Notes: generated from the letters alone by a model not told the origin. A stretch of DNA of 7,392 nucleotides from Lachnospiraceae bacterium (GCA_017463035.1 JAFTPY010000148.1:1-7392), one strand, 5' to 3'. Positions 1 to 5,695 are shown, counted from the first letter of the stretch. Numbers and translations are program-made.

Positions 1-296
1 AACTGCTAAAGAAGATTCCACGGCAAGGAGAGTATATCTTTACTCGGAGCGGTGAGCGAATCACTTGCAGTCAGATAGCCTATGTATTGCAGAAATACGC
101 AGAACGGCAAGGGGTAAAAACAAAAAGCTCCCACAAAATCCGCAAGACCTATGCAAGCATACTTGCATCCAACGGTGTACCGCTAGACGCAATCAGAGAA
201 TTACTGGGGCATACAGACCTTGCAACCACACTGGGCTATATCTACAATCCACTACCGGAAAAAGATACTTATGAACTGATAAGCAAAGCATTATAA
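1..296 (+). CDS. Tyrosine recombinase (phage/ICE integrase), C-terminal part, truncated by window edge
   Basis: Tyrosine recombinases cut and rejoin DNA at attachment sites to integrate or excise a mobile element. The frame is open from base 3 to the TAA at 294-296, giving 97 visible residues; there is no start codon in the window. The visible part holds the end of the catalytic domain. HKIRKTYAS carries the His-x-x-Arg of the active site. LLGHTDLATT carries the second conserved His. The tyrosine nine residues after that His (TTLGYIY) is the likely nucleophile, as in XerD-like proteins, although the Tyr two residues later cannot be excluded. About 17 residues follow. The gene points toward the 3' end of the tRNA-Gly gene about 240 bp away, a common site for such enzymes, so it probably belongs to an integrated element lying to the left. 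The family is certain; the exact subfamily and element type are not visible. Confidence 0.94.
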   Translation, partial: LLKKIPRQGEYIFTRSGERITCSQIAYVLQKYAERQGVKTKSSHKIRKTYASILASNGVPLDAIRELLGHTDLATTLGYIYNPLPEKDTYELISKAL

Positions 297-380
297 CACT
301 GTCTACAAGTGGGTACAACTTTTTGACACACGAAAGAGATGCGCAAGACAATGCTCAACCGCCATAAACTTGACTAAGTT
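297..380. other. Short intergenic stretch after the integrase
   Basis: No coding signal is seen. It contains one copy of gcgcaagac at 341-349, which also occurs at the tRNA 3' end (534-542), and a small perfect hairpin at 367-380 (aactt, 4-nt loop, aagtt). No convincing terminator for the integrase is seen before the palindromic element. Confidence 0.5.
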
Positions 381-488
381 CGTGAGCGCAAGACGGGGCG
401 CACGAGGTCCGGGGGACCTCGGTAATGCGCCGACCGAAGCGGAGCGGAGACTTCGGACCACGGGTCCGTGAGCGCTTGCGCTCACGAA
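379..488. repeat. GC-rich nested palindromic element bounded by 14-bp inverted repeats
   Basis: The ends are perfect inverted repeats, ttcgtgagcgcaag at 379-392 and its complement at 475-488. Inside are several hairpins. A two-tier hairpin at 397-431 has an outer stem ggcgca/tgcgcc and an inner stem cgaggtcc/ggacctcg with loop ggg. A 6-bp hairpin pairs 434-439 with 451-456 and competes with another pairing 454-459 with 463-468. A 9-bp palindromic hairpin spans 467-486. The block is much richer in GC than its flanks and has no credible ORF. This architecture resembles dispersed intergenic palindromic repeats (REP- or MITE-like) or a structured RNA; which one cannot be decided from a single copy. 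Confidence 0.65.
384..397 (+). repeat. 14-bp direct copy of the tRNA-Gly 3' end (possible attachment-site remnant)
   Basis: The sequence gagcgcaagacggg occurs here and again, identically, at 532-545, where it covers the discriminator, the acceptor strand and the start of the T-arm of tRNA-Gly. A shorter copy, gcgcaagac, lies at 341-349. Integrases commonly use the 3' end of a tRNA gene as attB and leave a repeat of it at the junction, and an integrase gene ends 88 bp to the left. However, this copy also overlaps the left arm of the palindromic element, whose arms contain gcgcaag themselves, so chance or shared origin with that element is an alternative. The core is short for a tRNA att site. 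Confidence 0.4.
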
Positions 489-522
489 AAAAACAGGACA
501 GTATCAATGATACTGTCCTGTT
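487..522 (-). terminator. Rho-independent terminator of the tRNA-Gly transcript
   Basis: On the minus strand a perfect 13-bp stem (acaggacagtatc paired across 493-505 and 509-521, 3-nt loop) is followed by a run of Ts (complement of 487-493), starting about 11 nt past the tRNA end. The + strand side, ttcttttctt, is also T-rich, so the stem may stop + transcripts weakly as well. Confidence 0.9.
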
Positions 523-532
523 CTTTTCTTAG

Positions 533-604
533 AGCGCAAGACGGGATTCGAACCCGCGACCCTCGCCTTGGCAAGGCGATACTCCACCACTGAGCCACTT
601 GCGC
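533..604 (-). tRNA. tRNA-Gly, anticodon GCC
   Basis: The minus strand folds into a complete cloverleaf. The acceptor stem GCGCAAG/CTTGCGC has seven Watson-Crick pairs. The D-stem is GCTC/GAGT. The anticodon stem TCGCC/GGCGA carries loop TTGCCAA, so the anticodon is GCC and reads GGC/GGU glycine codons. The variable loop is 5 nt. The T-stem GCGGG/CCCGT carries loop TTCGAAT. The discriminator base is T (U73), as expected for bacterial tRNA-Gly. CCA is not encoded (CTA follows), so it must be added enzymatically. The gene has its own promoter and terminator, forming a single-gene unit. Its 3' end faces the integrase gene and is partly duplicated at 384-397, so it is the probable integration target while remaining intact. 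Confidence 0.98.
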
Positions 605-634
605 ATGGTGTGTTGCTTTCTTCAAGCAAGGAGT

Positions 635-663
635 ATTATACCTTATGAAAATGATTCTGTCAA
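635..663 (-). promoter_or_regulatory. Consensus sigma-A promoter of tRNA-Gly
   Basis: On the minus strand TTGACA (658-663) and TATAAT (635-640) are separated by exactly 17 bp. Both hexamers match the consensus perfectly, as suits a strongly expressed stable RNA. The predicted start near 628 gives a leader of about 24 nt before the mature tRNA. Confidence 0.95.
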
Positions 664-712
664 CATCTTTTTTGAAAAATATTAAAAATTTTTTGATTGG
701 GGTTTGAAGTAC

Positions 713-759
713 AAAAAAACTGCCTACCCGTATTATGTCGAAATAAAACGGATAGGCAG
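713..759 (-). terminator. Rho-independent terminator of the LysR/membrane-protein operon
   Basis: The minus strand reads CTGCCTATCCGT, a loop, ACGGGTAGGCAG (748-759 pairing with 720-731, 12 bp with one G-U pair), then seven Ts (713-719). It starts 11 nt after the stop of the membrane protein gene and sits upstream of the tRNA promoter, insulating the two transcription units. Confidence 0.93.
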
Positions 760-770
760 AGTGAGGAGGA

Positions 771-1799
771 CTAAGCAACGTGTCGCTTGGCGATACGTGC
801 GGAATATATCCTGGTTCGAAGAGAAAATTTTGCGCGTTTTCTGCGATGGAACATAAAAAGGCGGAACCAGATAATGATTCGTCGCAAATGAGGACGCACG
901 ATTGCGGCCAACGCAGTAAAGAGGAGTACGCAGCCGATTAGGAAGTAACCGGCCGGATTCAACTGTGTAAACAGGACCGATGTGTTGAGTGAATTGCAAC
1001 GTATAATGTCTGTTGCCTGCGGAGCAGGGGCAATAGAAGCGTTGCGGTTTTGTGACGGATACCGGTTGTATACGTCCGCAACAGTCAGAGAACCGCCGGC
1101 ACCCAACAGTAACCGTTCTGAGTAATCGGAAACGGGAGAACCGTATGCATCCTTCGGTTGGATATTCAGTAAATGAAAGGTACGTTCGGAAAGATAATGG
1201 AACATGCTGAAAACAGATTCCGTTCCTACAACATAATATAACGTATCTTTTGAAAGCTGATTGACCGTGCTTTCTTTTGTGTAAAGAGAAATATCGGTAG
1301 CACGGTTGTAAATGAACCGTTTCGGATTATAGGAAAAGGACAAGCCGCCGATGTACGGGGTACCGTAAACAAAGGAATCGGAAAGAGAAGCATACAATTC
1401 CGGGAGGTAAGTGATTTCTTTTCCTGTCAGATAAAAACCGTAAAGGCGGGAGTTGTAAAAAGAGGACAGTGCATTCTCGTCCTCCGCATTCGGAAGAAGG
1501 AACAGGGTAACGTCTACGGCTGTCTCTGTGTGCCGGTTTCTGGATTCGGAATGCCGCAGTGCCTGTGTGAGTTCACTGCCGAGGGCGGAATCGACGGTTG
1601 GTGCTTCTTTCTTTACATCTGTGTTGAACGTGAAGCCGATACACAGAAATGCAATACACAGAAAACAAACCGTATAGAAGAAGGAAAATCGGATTTCACC
1701 CTCGTGAATAGCTACGAGAAATCGGAAAATCCAATGTCTTATTTTACGTCGAAAAAGCTTCAGATAGTGCCGGAAAAAGCGCTTAATCTTTCTAATCAT
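771..1799 (-). CDS. Two-TM membrane protein with a 5'-nucleotidase C-terminal-like extracytoplasmic domain
   Basis: This 342-residue protein is not firmly recognised. It begins with a very basic cytoplasmic segment (residues 1-30, rich in Lys/Arg), then TM1 (about 38-58), an outside region of about 220 residues, TM2 (about 283-301) and a basic tail rich in Arg/Lys. In the outside region, LTGKEI (124-129), GGLSFSYNP (151-159) and DTLYYVV (185-191) follow the order of motifs in the C-terminal domain of 5'-nucleotidases (UshA type: LTGKEL, then GLRYTYDP, then a Tyr-Val strand). The metal-binding phosphoesterase domain that normally precedes it is absent, so catalysis is unlikely; a binding or sensing role is inference. 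The ATG at 1799 was chosen over a TTG nine codons earlier because AAAGGAG lies 9 nt upstream. It overlaps the LysR stop by 8 nt, implying translational coupling, and ends just before a strong terminator. Confidence 0.85.
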   Translation of the reverse strand: MIRKIKRFFRHYLKLFRRKIRHWIFRFLVAIHEGEIRFSFFYTVCFLCIAFLCIGFTFNTDVKKEAPTVDSALGSELTQALRHSESRNRHTETAVDVTLFLLPNAEDENALSSFYNSRLYGFYLTGKEITYLPELYASLSDSFVYGTPYIGGLSFSYNPKRFIYNRATDISLYTKESTVNQLSKDTLYYVVGTESVFSMFHYLSERTFHLLNIQPKDAYGSPVSDYSERLLLGAGGSLTVADVYNRYPSQNRNASIAPAPQATDIIRCNSLNTSVLFTQLNPAGYFLIGCVLLFTALAAIVRPHLRRIIIWFRLFMFHRRKRAKFSLRTRIYSARIAKRHVA

Positions 1800-2712
1800 T
1801 CGTATGTTCTCCTTTGTAAAAGTCAATAAATCGTTTTAAGGAATCCTTTTGTGCCGCAATCTTGTTATAAGCAAAGCCGACAGTGCGTTTTGTAAGAGAA
1901 TGCGGCATGACAAGCTCTGTTAAGGAACCGTCTGCCAATTCGTTTTCCACAAATTCTCGGATGACACAGCCGACGCCGAGACCGACTTTGGAAAATTCGA
2001 TGAGTAAGTCCATGTTACTGACTTCCAACGTCTGACCGGGATGGAAGTTATATTCGGAAAAATATTCATCCAGATGAGTACGGGTGATGTTTTTGTCATC
2101 CAACATCATCAGGTTGGCCTTCCGCAGTATGCTTTCAGAATTGCCGGTAATGCCGGGCTCGCGTTCACATAAGCCTGTGAGGTAGGCGGGACTGGCAACG
2201 AAAGTATCCTGAATCGTTTTTAGAGGGAAAAAATCAATGCTGCGGGATCGGGATTGTTTGCCGATCAGTCCGATGTCAAGCTTCCCTTCTTCTAAAAGTG
2301 CCATGGTCTCAGAGGTAGAGCGGCACTCGATATTAACTTTGATGTGTGGGTATGCTTCGATGAAATGTTGTACATAAGGGAGTAACAGATGCTTGCACAG
2401 CGTCGTGCTGACTCCGATTTTGATGTTGCCCATGCCGAGGGTATGTATCTTGCGAATACTTTCTTCTCCCTGACGCAAAGCTTCGAATGCGGAGCAGGTG
2501 TACTCGTACAGCAGGGCACCCTCCTCCGTTAATTTAACGCCTCTGGAATTACGGATAAACAACTTCACCGACAGACTCTGTTCCAGTTTACTGACGGCCT
2601 TACTGATGGCCGGCTGACTGATAAGAAGTTCTTTGGCGGCTTTGGAAAGATTGCCCGTTTCCGCGACTGCATTAAAAATGCGGTAGGAGGACAAGGTAGA
2701 TTCGACTTCCAT
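1792..2712 (-). CDS. LysR-family transcriptional regulator
   Basis: At 306 residues this is the usual length of a LysR-type regulator, normally a tetrameric activator or repressor that responds to a small ligand. The N-terminal winged helix-turn-helix covers about residues 7-66; LSKAAKELLISQPAISKAVS (22-41) is the signature motif with the recognition helix SQPAISKAVSKLE. A linker helix follows to about 90. The periplasmic-binding-protein-like effector domain runs from about 95 to 300 (NIKIGVSTTLCKHLLLPYV opens it; EGKLDIGLIG and the GLGVGCV stretch near 244-250 are typical). The start is fixed by AAGGAGG at 2717-2723, 4 nt before the ATG. Unlike many LysR genes it is not divergent from an adjacent target: it is co-transcribed with, and overlaps, the membrane protein gene downstream. 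The ligand cannot be told from sequence. Confidence 0.96.
   Translation of the reverse strand: MEVESTLSSYRIFNAVAETGNLSKAAKELLISQPAISKAVSKLEQSLSVKLFIRNSRGVKLTEEGALLYEYTCSAFEALRQGEESIRKIHTLGMGNIKIGVSTTLCKHLLLPYVQHFIEAYPHIKVNIECRSTSETMALLEEGKLDIGLIGKQSRSRSIDFFPLKTIQDTFVASPAYLTGLCEREPGITGNSESILRKANLMMLDDKNITRTHLDEYFSEYNFHPGQTLEVSNMDLLIEFSKVGLGVGCVIREFVENELADGSLTELVMPHSLTKRTVGFAYNKIAAQKDSLKRFIDFYKGEHTND
1809..1815 (-). promoter_or_regulatory. Ribosome binding site AAAGGAG that fixes the start of the membrane protein gene
   Basis: The minus strand reads AAAGGAG, 9 nt, then ATG at 1799. The site lies inside the end of the LysR gene, so translation of the second gene probably depends on ribosomes finishing the first. 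It rules out the upstream TTG at 1826 as the main start. Confidence 0.8.
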
Positions 2713-2775
2713 GTTCCCTCCTTCATTTGTAAGTCCCCGAAGATTGAAATCACGAAAAAAGGGGACGAAAAGTAC

Positions 2776-2798
2776 ACTTTTGATGTATCACCAAAAGT
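2776..2798. promoter_or_regulatory. Dyad in the LysR leader, candidate LysR operator
   Basis: A 7-bp inverted repeat, acttttg and caaaagt, flanks a 9-nt centre which itself contributes to an inner tgat/atca dyad. It lies between the predicted LysR transcription start (about 2821) and the gene, where binding would block transcription, which fits the autorepression common in LysR regulators. Assignment to this protein is inference; a leader-RNA hairpin is the alternative. Confidence 0.4.
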
Positions 2799-2807
2799 TA
2801 TAATACG

Positions 2808-2817
2808 ATAACGTAGT
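2808..2817 (+). repeat. First copy of the 10-bp direct repeat ataacgtagt
   Basis: This sequence recurs at 2967-2976 in the same intergenic region, 159 bp apart. This copy lies immediately downstream of the predicted LysR transcription start; the other abuts the 17-bp dyad upstream of the XRE gene. It may be a shared regulator half-site, but AT-rich decamers can recur by chance. Confidence 0.35.
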
Positions 2818-2827
2818 ATATATTTTG

Positions 2828-2856
2828 ATTATAGCAGAGGGGAAGTGAGAAAGCAA
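2828..2856 (-). promoter_or_regulatory. Sigma-A promoter of the LysR/membrane-protein operon
   Basis: The minus strand has a perfect -10 TATAAT (2828-2833) with the extended element TGC just before it, and 17 bp upstream a partial -35 TTGCTT (2851-2856). The predicted start near 2821 gives a leader of about 108 nt, long for a simple mRNA. Confidence 0.78.
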
Positions 2857-2966
2857 GGGGAAAATGGAAAAAATATAGAAATGACGAGAAAAGTGTGTAT
2901 CTATCAAAAAAAGTATCGGGAGGATCTTGAGGAAGGGTATAACCGGAAGTTATGAAAAACGGCTAT

Positions 2967-2976
2967 ATAACGTAGT
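2967..2976 (+). repeat. Second copy of the 10-bp direct repeat ataacgtagt
   Basis: Identical to 2808-2817. It runs directly into the dyad at 2976-2992, sharing one base with it. Confidence 0.35.
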
Positions 2977-2992
2977 GTTACGGAGCGTAACA
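2976..2992. promoter_or_regulatory. 17-bp dyad upstream of the XRE gene, candidate operator
   Basis: The sequence tgttacggagcgtaaca consists of two perfect 7-bp arms around a 3-nt centre, about 77 bp before the XRE start codon. The size and odd centre are typical of a dimeric regulator's operator, and autoregulation by the XRE protein is the simplest guess. It does not lead into a T-run, so it is not a terminator. Confidence 0.5.
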
Positions 2993-3001
2993 AAAAGTAA
3001 C

Positions 3002-3030
3002 TTGTGTTCTTTTACAGATTGAGTTATGGT
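3002..3030 (+). promoter_or_regulatory. Weak promoter candidate for the XRE gene
   Basis: TTGTGT (3002-3007), 17 bp, TATGGT (3025-3030) gives 3/6 and 4/6 matches to the consensus and would start near 3037, about 30 nt before the gene. An alternative is TTGAGG (2927-2932), 18 bp, TATGAA (2951-2956), which would place the 17-bp dyad just after the start. Neither is strong. Confidence 0.28.
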
Positions 3031-3068
3031 AATAGTGTGATCACGAATACAAAATCGGGGGAATTATT

Positions 3069-3755
3069 ATGATAGGTGAAATGATTGCAAAAAAGAGAGC
3101 GGAGCTTTCCTTATCCCAGGAGGAGCTGGCAGAGAAATTGTGCGTGTCAAGGTCGGCAGTTGCAAAATGGGAGACGGGGAAAGGAACCCCGGATGTTGAA
3201 AATTTGAAGGCACTGGCTGCTTTATTCCAAGTATCCGTAGATGAGTTACTGGGGGTAGAATCTAAGGGAGCGGAGCAGGTGGTTGGAGTAAGTGATTTTG
3301 CAGGATATAAAGTGATACCGGAGGAGCGAAGCTTGGAGGCTTATTATTCAAAAAAATGTTCCGTTGAGCTTTCCGGATGGAATAACGGGTTTATGGATGG
3401 ATATATTGTAGGTGAGGACCGGGAGTTTTTGTTCTATGTTATTCCGGGGAAAAAGACGGTTGAGGTCGGTGCGGTACGGAAAGCAACCGTTGTAGCAATC
3501 AGAGAAGAGAAAGAGCGGAGGCCGGTAGCAAAGGAGGATTGGCCGTCGGTGGACCGTAACTTCTTTGTAGGAAAAGTAGGAAGTGTATGGCTTGTGGATG
3601 AGAAGCTGATCGATTGGTCTTTCCGGGAAAAGGAATTTATTGATGTGCCGGTGTTGGAGTTTTCGGAGGAAAGAGTTGTAATCGTGGCGGGAAAGGAGTT
3701 TAAGGCAGAAAAGGTAGCTGAAATAAAAGTTAAAATAGCAACGAGCCGAGTCTAA
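3069..3755 (+). CDS. XRE-family helix-turn-helix regulator with unrecognised C-terminal domain
   Basis: This 228-residue protein has a Cro/C1-type DNA-binding domain at residues 1-62. SQEELAEKLCVSRSAVAKWE (16-35) contains the helix-turn-helix, and ALAALFQVSVDELLG closes the domain as in many Firmicutes XRE proteins. A linker (about 63-76) leads to some 150 residues of mostly alternating hydrophobic and charged residues, likely beta-rich, with GWNNGFMDGYIVGEDREFLFY (103-123) and a Trp-containing stretch near 173-183. No TM segment, protease motif or known ligand domain is recognised. The ATG is supported by a ggggg Shine-Dalgarno at 3057-3061, 7 nt upstream. It is transcribed away from the LysR operon and converges on the ABC exporter genes, sharing a bidirectional terminator. 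Regulation of itself or of either neighbour is possible but not shown. Confidence 0.92.
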   Translation: MIGEMIAKKRAELSLSQEELAEKLCVSRSAVAKWETGKGTPDVENLKALAALFQVSVDELLGVESKGAEQVVGVSDFAGYKVIPEERSLEAYYSKKCSVELSGWNNGFMDGYIVGEDREFLFYVIPGKKTVEVGAVRKATVVAIREEKERRPVAKEDWPSVDRNFFVGKVGSVWLVDEKLIDWSFREKEFIDVPVLEFSEERVVIVAGKEFKAEKVAEIKVKIATSRV

Positions 3756-3797
3756 CGGTTCCTGCGTAACCGTAAGCCTGCGGCAGTCGCCGCGATA

Positions 3798-3857
3798 AGA
3801 ACACAAAAGAAGACCGACCAAGAACCTTGCGGTTCTCGTCGGCCTTTTTCGTGTTCT
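3798..3857. terminator. Bidirectional terminator between the XRE gene and the ABC operon
   Basis: A long imperfect hairpin. Outer arms agaacac (3798-3804) and gtgttct (3851-3857) pair perfectly. The middle pairs gaccgac (3812-3818) with gtcggcc (3838-3844), with one mismatch. The inner stem is agaacc/ggttct with loop ttgc. Ts follow the core on + (3845-3849), and the complement of aaaagaa (3805-3811) gives a T-rich tract on minus. It can end both convergent transcripts. Confidence 0.85.
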
Positions 3858-3864
3858 GTCTTAG

Positions 3865-3887
3865 CTCGTTGTATCACGAGGTTTTTT
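3865..3887 (+). terminator. Second, smaller terminator-like hairpin on +
   Basis: A 5-bp stem ctcgt/acgag (3865-3869 with 3876-3880) with a 6-nt loop is followed by g and six Ts. It could back up the larger terminator before transcription enters the ABC genes in antisense. The stem is short, so efficiency is doubtful. Confidence 0.45.
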
Positions 3888-3892
3888 GTATC

Positions 3893-5695
3893 TTACGCAT
3901 AGTAAGATGCCTGTGCATTCCAAAGTTCGTAGTATTTTCCTTCTGTGTTTGTAAGCAGTTCTTCATGAGTACCTACCTGTACAATCCGGCCCTGATCAAA
4001 TACCGCAATCTTATCGCAGAAGCGGCAGGAAGAGAGACGGTGGCTGATGTAGATGGCGGTTTTGTCTCCAACGATTTCATCAAACTTGGAGTAAATCTCT
4101 GCCTCGGCAATCGGGTCTAAGGCAGCGGTCGGCTCGTCTAAGATGATAAACGGTGCGTCCTTGTAAAGTGCTCTTGCCAGTGCGATTTTCTGAGCCTCGC
4201 CGCCGGAAACATTGACCCCTTCTTCATCAAAGTTTTTATATAGAGAGGTCTCTAACTTTTTCGGCATTTCTTCATAGCGTTCTCCGAAGCCTACCTCGTA
4301 CAGCATTTGCTCTGCCTTTACAGCATCCCATGTTTCGGAGGAAGCTACGTTGTTACCTAACGGCATAGCAAGCAGGTTGTAATCCTGAAATACCACAGAG
4401 AACAGGTCCAGATACTGTCTGTAATCGTATTTGCGGACGTTGAAATCGTTCATATGGATTTCTCCCTCTGTCGGGTCGTAGAGACGGCAGAGAAGCTTGA
4501 TGAAGGTGGTTTTTCCGCTACCGTTTTGTCCTACCACCGCAAGGCGTTCTCCGACTTTAAGGTTTAAGTTAATATCCTTTAATGCAAAGTCTTCGGAACC
4601 TGAGTAGCGGAAGCTGACATTCTTAAATTCGATGTCAAACTGTTTGTCGCTACGCTTTTCCACGGAAAGGCTGCCCTGGTACATGTCGTTTTGGATATCG
4701 AAGTACTCTAAGTAGGTTTCAAGGAACTGTTCGTTGGTTTTTAAAGAACTCAGGGTGTAAAAGAGCATTCCGATATTGTTGGTGAGGATGCCGAGATATC
4801 CCACATATTTAATCACGCTACCTACCGGGAAGGCCCCCAAGGTGCAGTACAAACCGATGAGGAGATAGGAACACAGTTCCGAGGCTTTGCTTGACAAATA
4901 GGACGGGATACGTAATGCAAAGTCAATATAGTTGATTTCACTGTAAAGTCTTTTGTGCTCTTTGCTCAGTTCTCGGTCAACTTGTTCTACGATTGCCTGC
5001 TGCTTGTAAAAACGGCTGTCCATGCCGGATTGGCTATATCCTCCGCCGAGGCGGTTTTCCCTGAGCAGCAGGTCGCCGGAACGCTCCCAGGCAGCAGCTT
5101 GTTTTTTACCGCAACGGGACTGGATTACAACCGTAAGAACGACACAAGTGACAATGGCAACCAAAAGCAGGATACCGCGGATGTCAAAGGAAAGCTTTGC
5201 AATCAGGGATACCATTTCCACAAATAAAACACTACAATACAAGATGTTGACCAAATAGGTGATAAGGTTTTCTAAACACCAGCGCATATTTGTTACACCG
5301 TAGCAATTGATCCAGGAATTCTCTACAATCTTGCGTCGCAGATGCCGAACCTCCGGGTTCTCTAACTTATCGTAGTCTAAAGATAACGTCTTTTTGTTAA
5401 AGGCTGCGGCTTCGTTATGTTCCAGTTGTTTCAGCGCATTGTCTACACACCTGCCGAGAATTGCACCCATCACATGAATAAACAATTTTCCGCATAAAGT
5501 GATGGCTACCAACAGGAACAGTTCTTCTTTGGTTTTCTTTTCGTATAATGCGGTAACGATTTCCGCCGACATCCACAGGGTAAAAAACGGTGTCAGGTTG
5601 GTAAAAAGGATTTGGAACAGGCGAAGCGGAAAGTAGTGCGGATTGTAGGAATGATACAGCCGAAACGCCCGTCGTGTAGTTTTGTAATTATGCAT
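3893..5695 (-). CDS. ABC exporter half-transporter (membrane domain fused to ATPase)
   Basis: A 600-residue protein of the exporter type: an N-terminal membrane domain followed by a nucleotide-binding domain. Hydrophobic segments lie near 22-50, 58-82, 142-168, 172-194, 272-290 and 293-315, consistent with six TMs. The ATPase domain (about 354-595) is complete: Walker A GQNGSGKT 389-396, Q-loop FQD 436-438, signature VSGGE 496-500, Walker B FIILDE 516-521 with catalytic Glu521, D-loop AALD 524-527, switch His552. No N-terminal C39 peptidase domain is present, so any peptide substrate is not leader-cleaved by this protein. The ATG at 5695 was chosen over a GTG 20 codons upstream because AAGGAGG sits 9 nt before it. 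It overlaps the upstream ABC gene by 8 nt, so the two products very likely form a heterodimer. The substrate is unknown; lipid, drug or peptide export are all possible. Confidence 0.95.
   Translation of the reverse strand: MHNYKTTRRAFRLYHSYNPHYFPLRLFQILFTNLTPFFTLWMSAEIVTALYEKKTKEELFLLVAITLCGKLFIHVMGAILGRCVDNALKQLEHNEAAAFNKKTLSLDYDKLENPEVRHLRRKIVENSWINCYGVTNMRWCLENLITYLVNILYCSVLFVEMVSLIAKLSFDIRGILLLVAIVTCVVLTVVIQSRCGKKQAAAWERSGDLLLRENRLGGGYSQSGMDSRFYKQQAIVEQVDRELSKEHKRLYSEINYIDFALRIPSYLSSKASELCSYLLIGLYCTLGAFPVGSVIKYVGYLGILTNNIGMLFYTLSSLKTNEQFLETYLEYFDIQNDMYQGSLSVEKRSDKQFDIEFKNVSFRYSGSEDFALKDINLNLKVGERLAVVGQNGSGKTTFIKLLCRLYDPTEGEIHMNDFNVRKYDYRQYLDLFSVVFQDYNLLAMPLGNNVASSETWDAVKAEQMLYEVGFGERYEEMPKKLETSLYKNFDEEGVNVSGGEAQKIALARALYKDAPFIILDEPTAALDPIAEAEIYSKFDEIVGDKTAIYISHRLSSCRFCDKIAVFDQGRIVQVGTHEELLTNTEGKYYELWNAQASYYA

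Larger units (their letters stand above)
2713..3068. other. Divergent intergenic control region between the LysR operon and the XRE gene
   Basis: No gene is seen in these 356 bases. The region holds the LysR promoter (2828-2856, minus), a dyad in the LysR leader (2776-2798), two copies of ataacgtagt (2808-2817, 2967-2976), a 17-bp dyad (2976-2992), a weak promoter candidate for the XRE gene (3002-3030) and an 8-bp palindrome gtgatcac (3037-3044). It is AT-rich, and the rest shows nothing recognisable. Confidence 0.7.

Noticed and set aside
303..485. Open frame of 60 codons on minus across the palindromic element
   Set aside because: It follows the GC-rich hairpins, has no ribosome binding site, and its composition (Arg, Ser, Pro, Ala) is what GC-rich palindromes give in any open frame.
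379..488. CRISPR array
   Set aside because: The repeats are nested palindromes rather than regularly spaced identical units, and no cas gene is present.
482..778. Open frame of 98 codons on minus through the tRNA region
   Set aside because: It runs through a complete tRNA gene, its promoter and two terminators, so it cannot be a real gene.
2776..2804. TATAAT at 2799-2804 on + as a promoter for the XRE gene
   Set aside because: No acceptable -35 hexamer lies 16-18 bp upstream, and the gene is some 260 bp away with better-placed candidates nearer.
3755..3795. Small hairpins acggtt/aaccgt (3755-3773) and gcggc/gccgc (about 3780-3793) as a terminator
   Set aside because: No T-run follows either hairpin; the larger hairpin at 3798-3857 is the credible terminator.
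3348..3821. Open frame of 157 codons on minus opposite the XRE gene
   Set aside because: It is antisense to a well-supported HTH gene, lacks a good ribosome binding site and has no recognisable domain.
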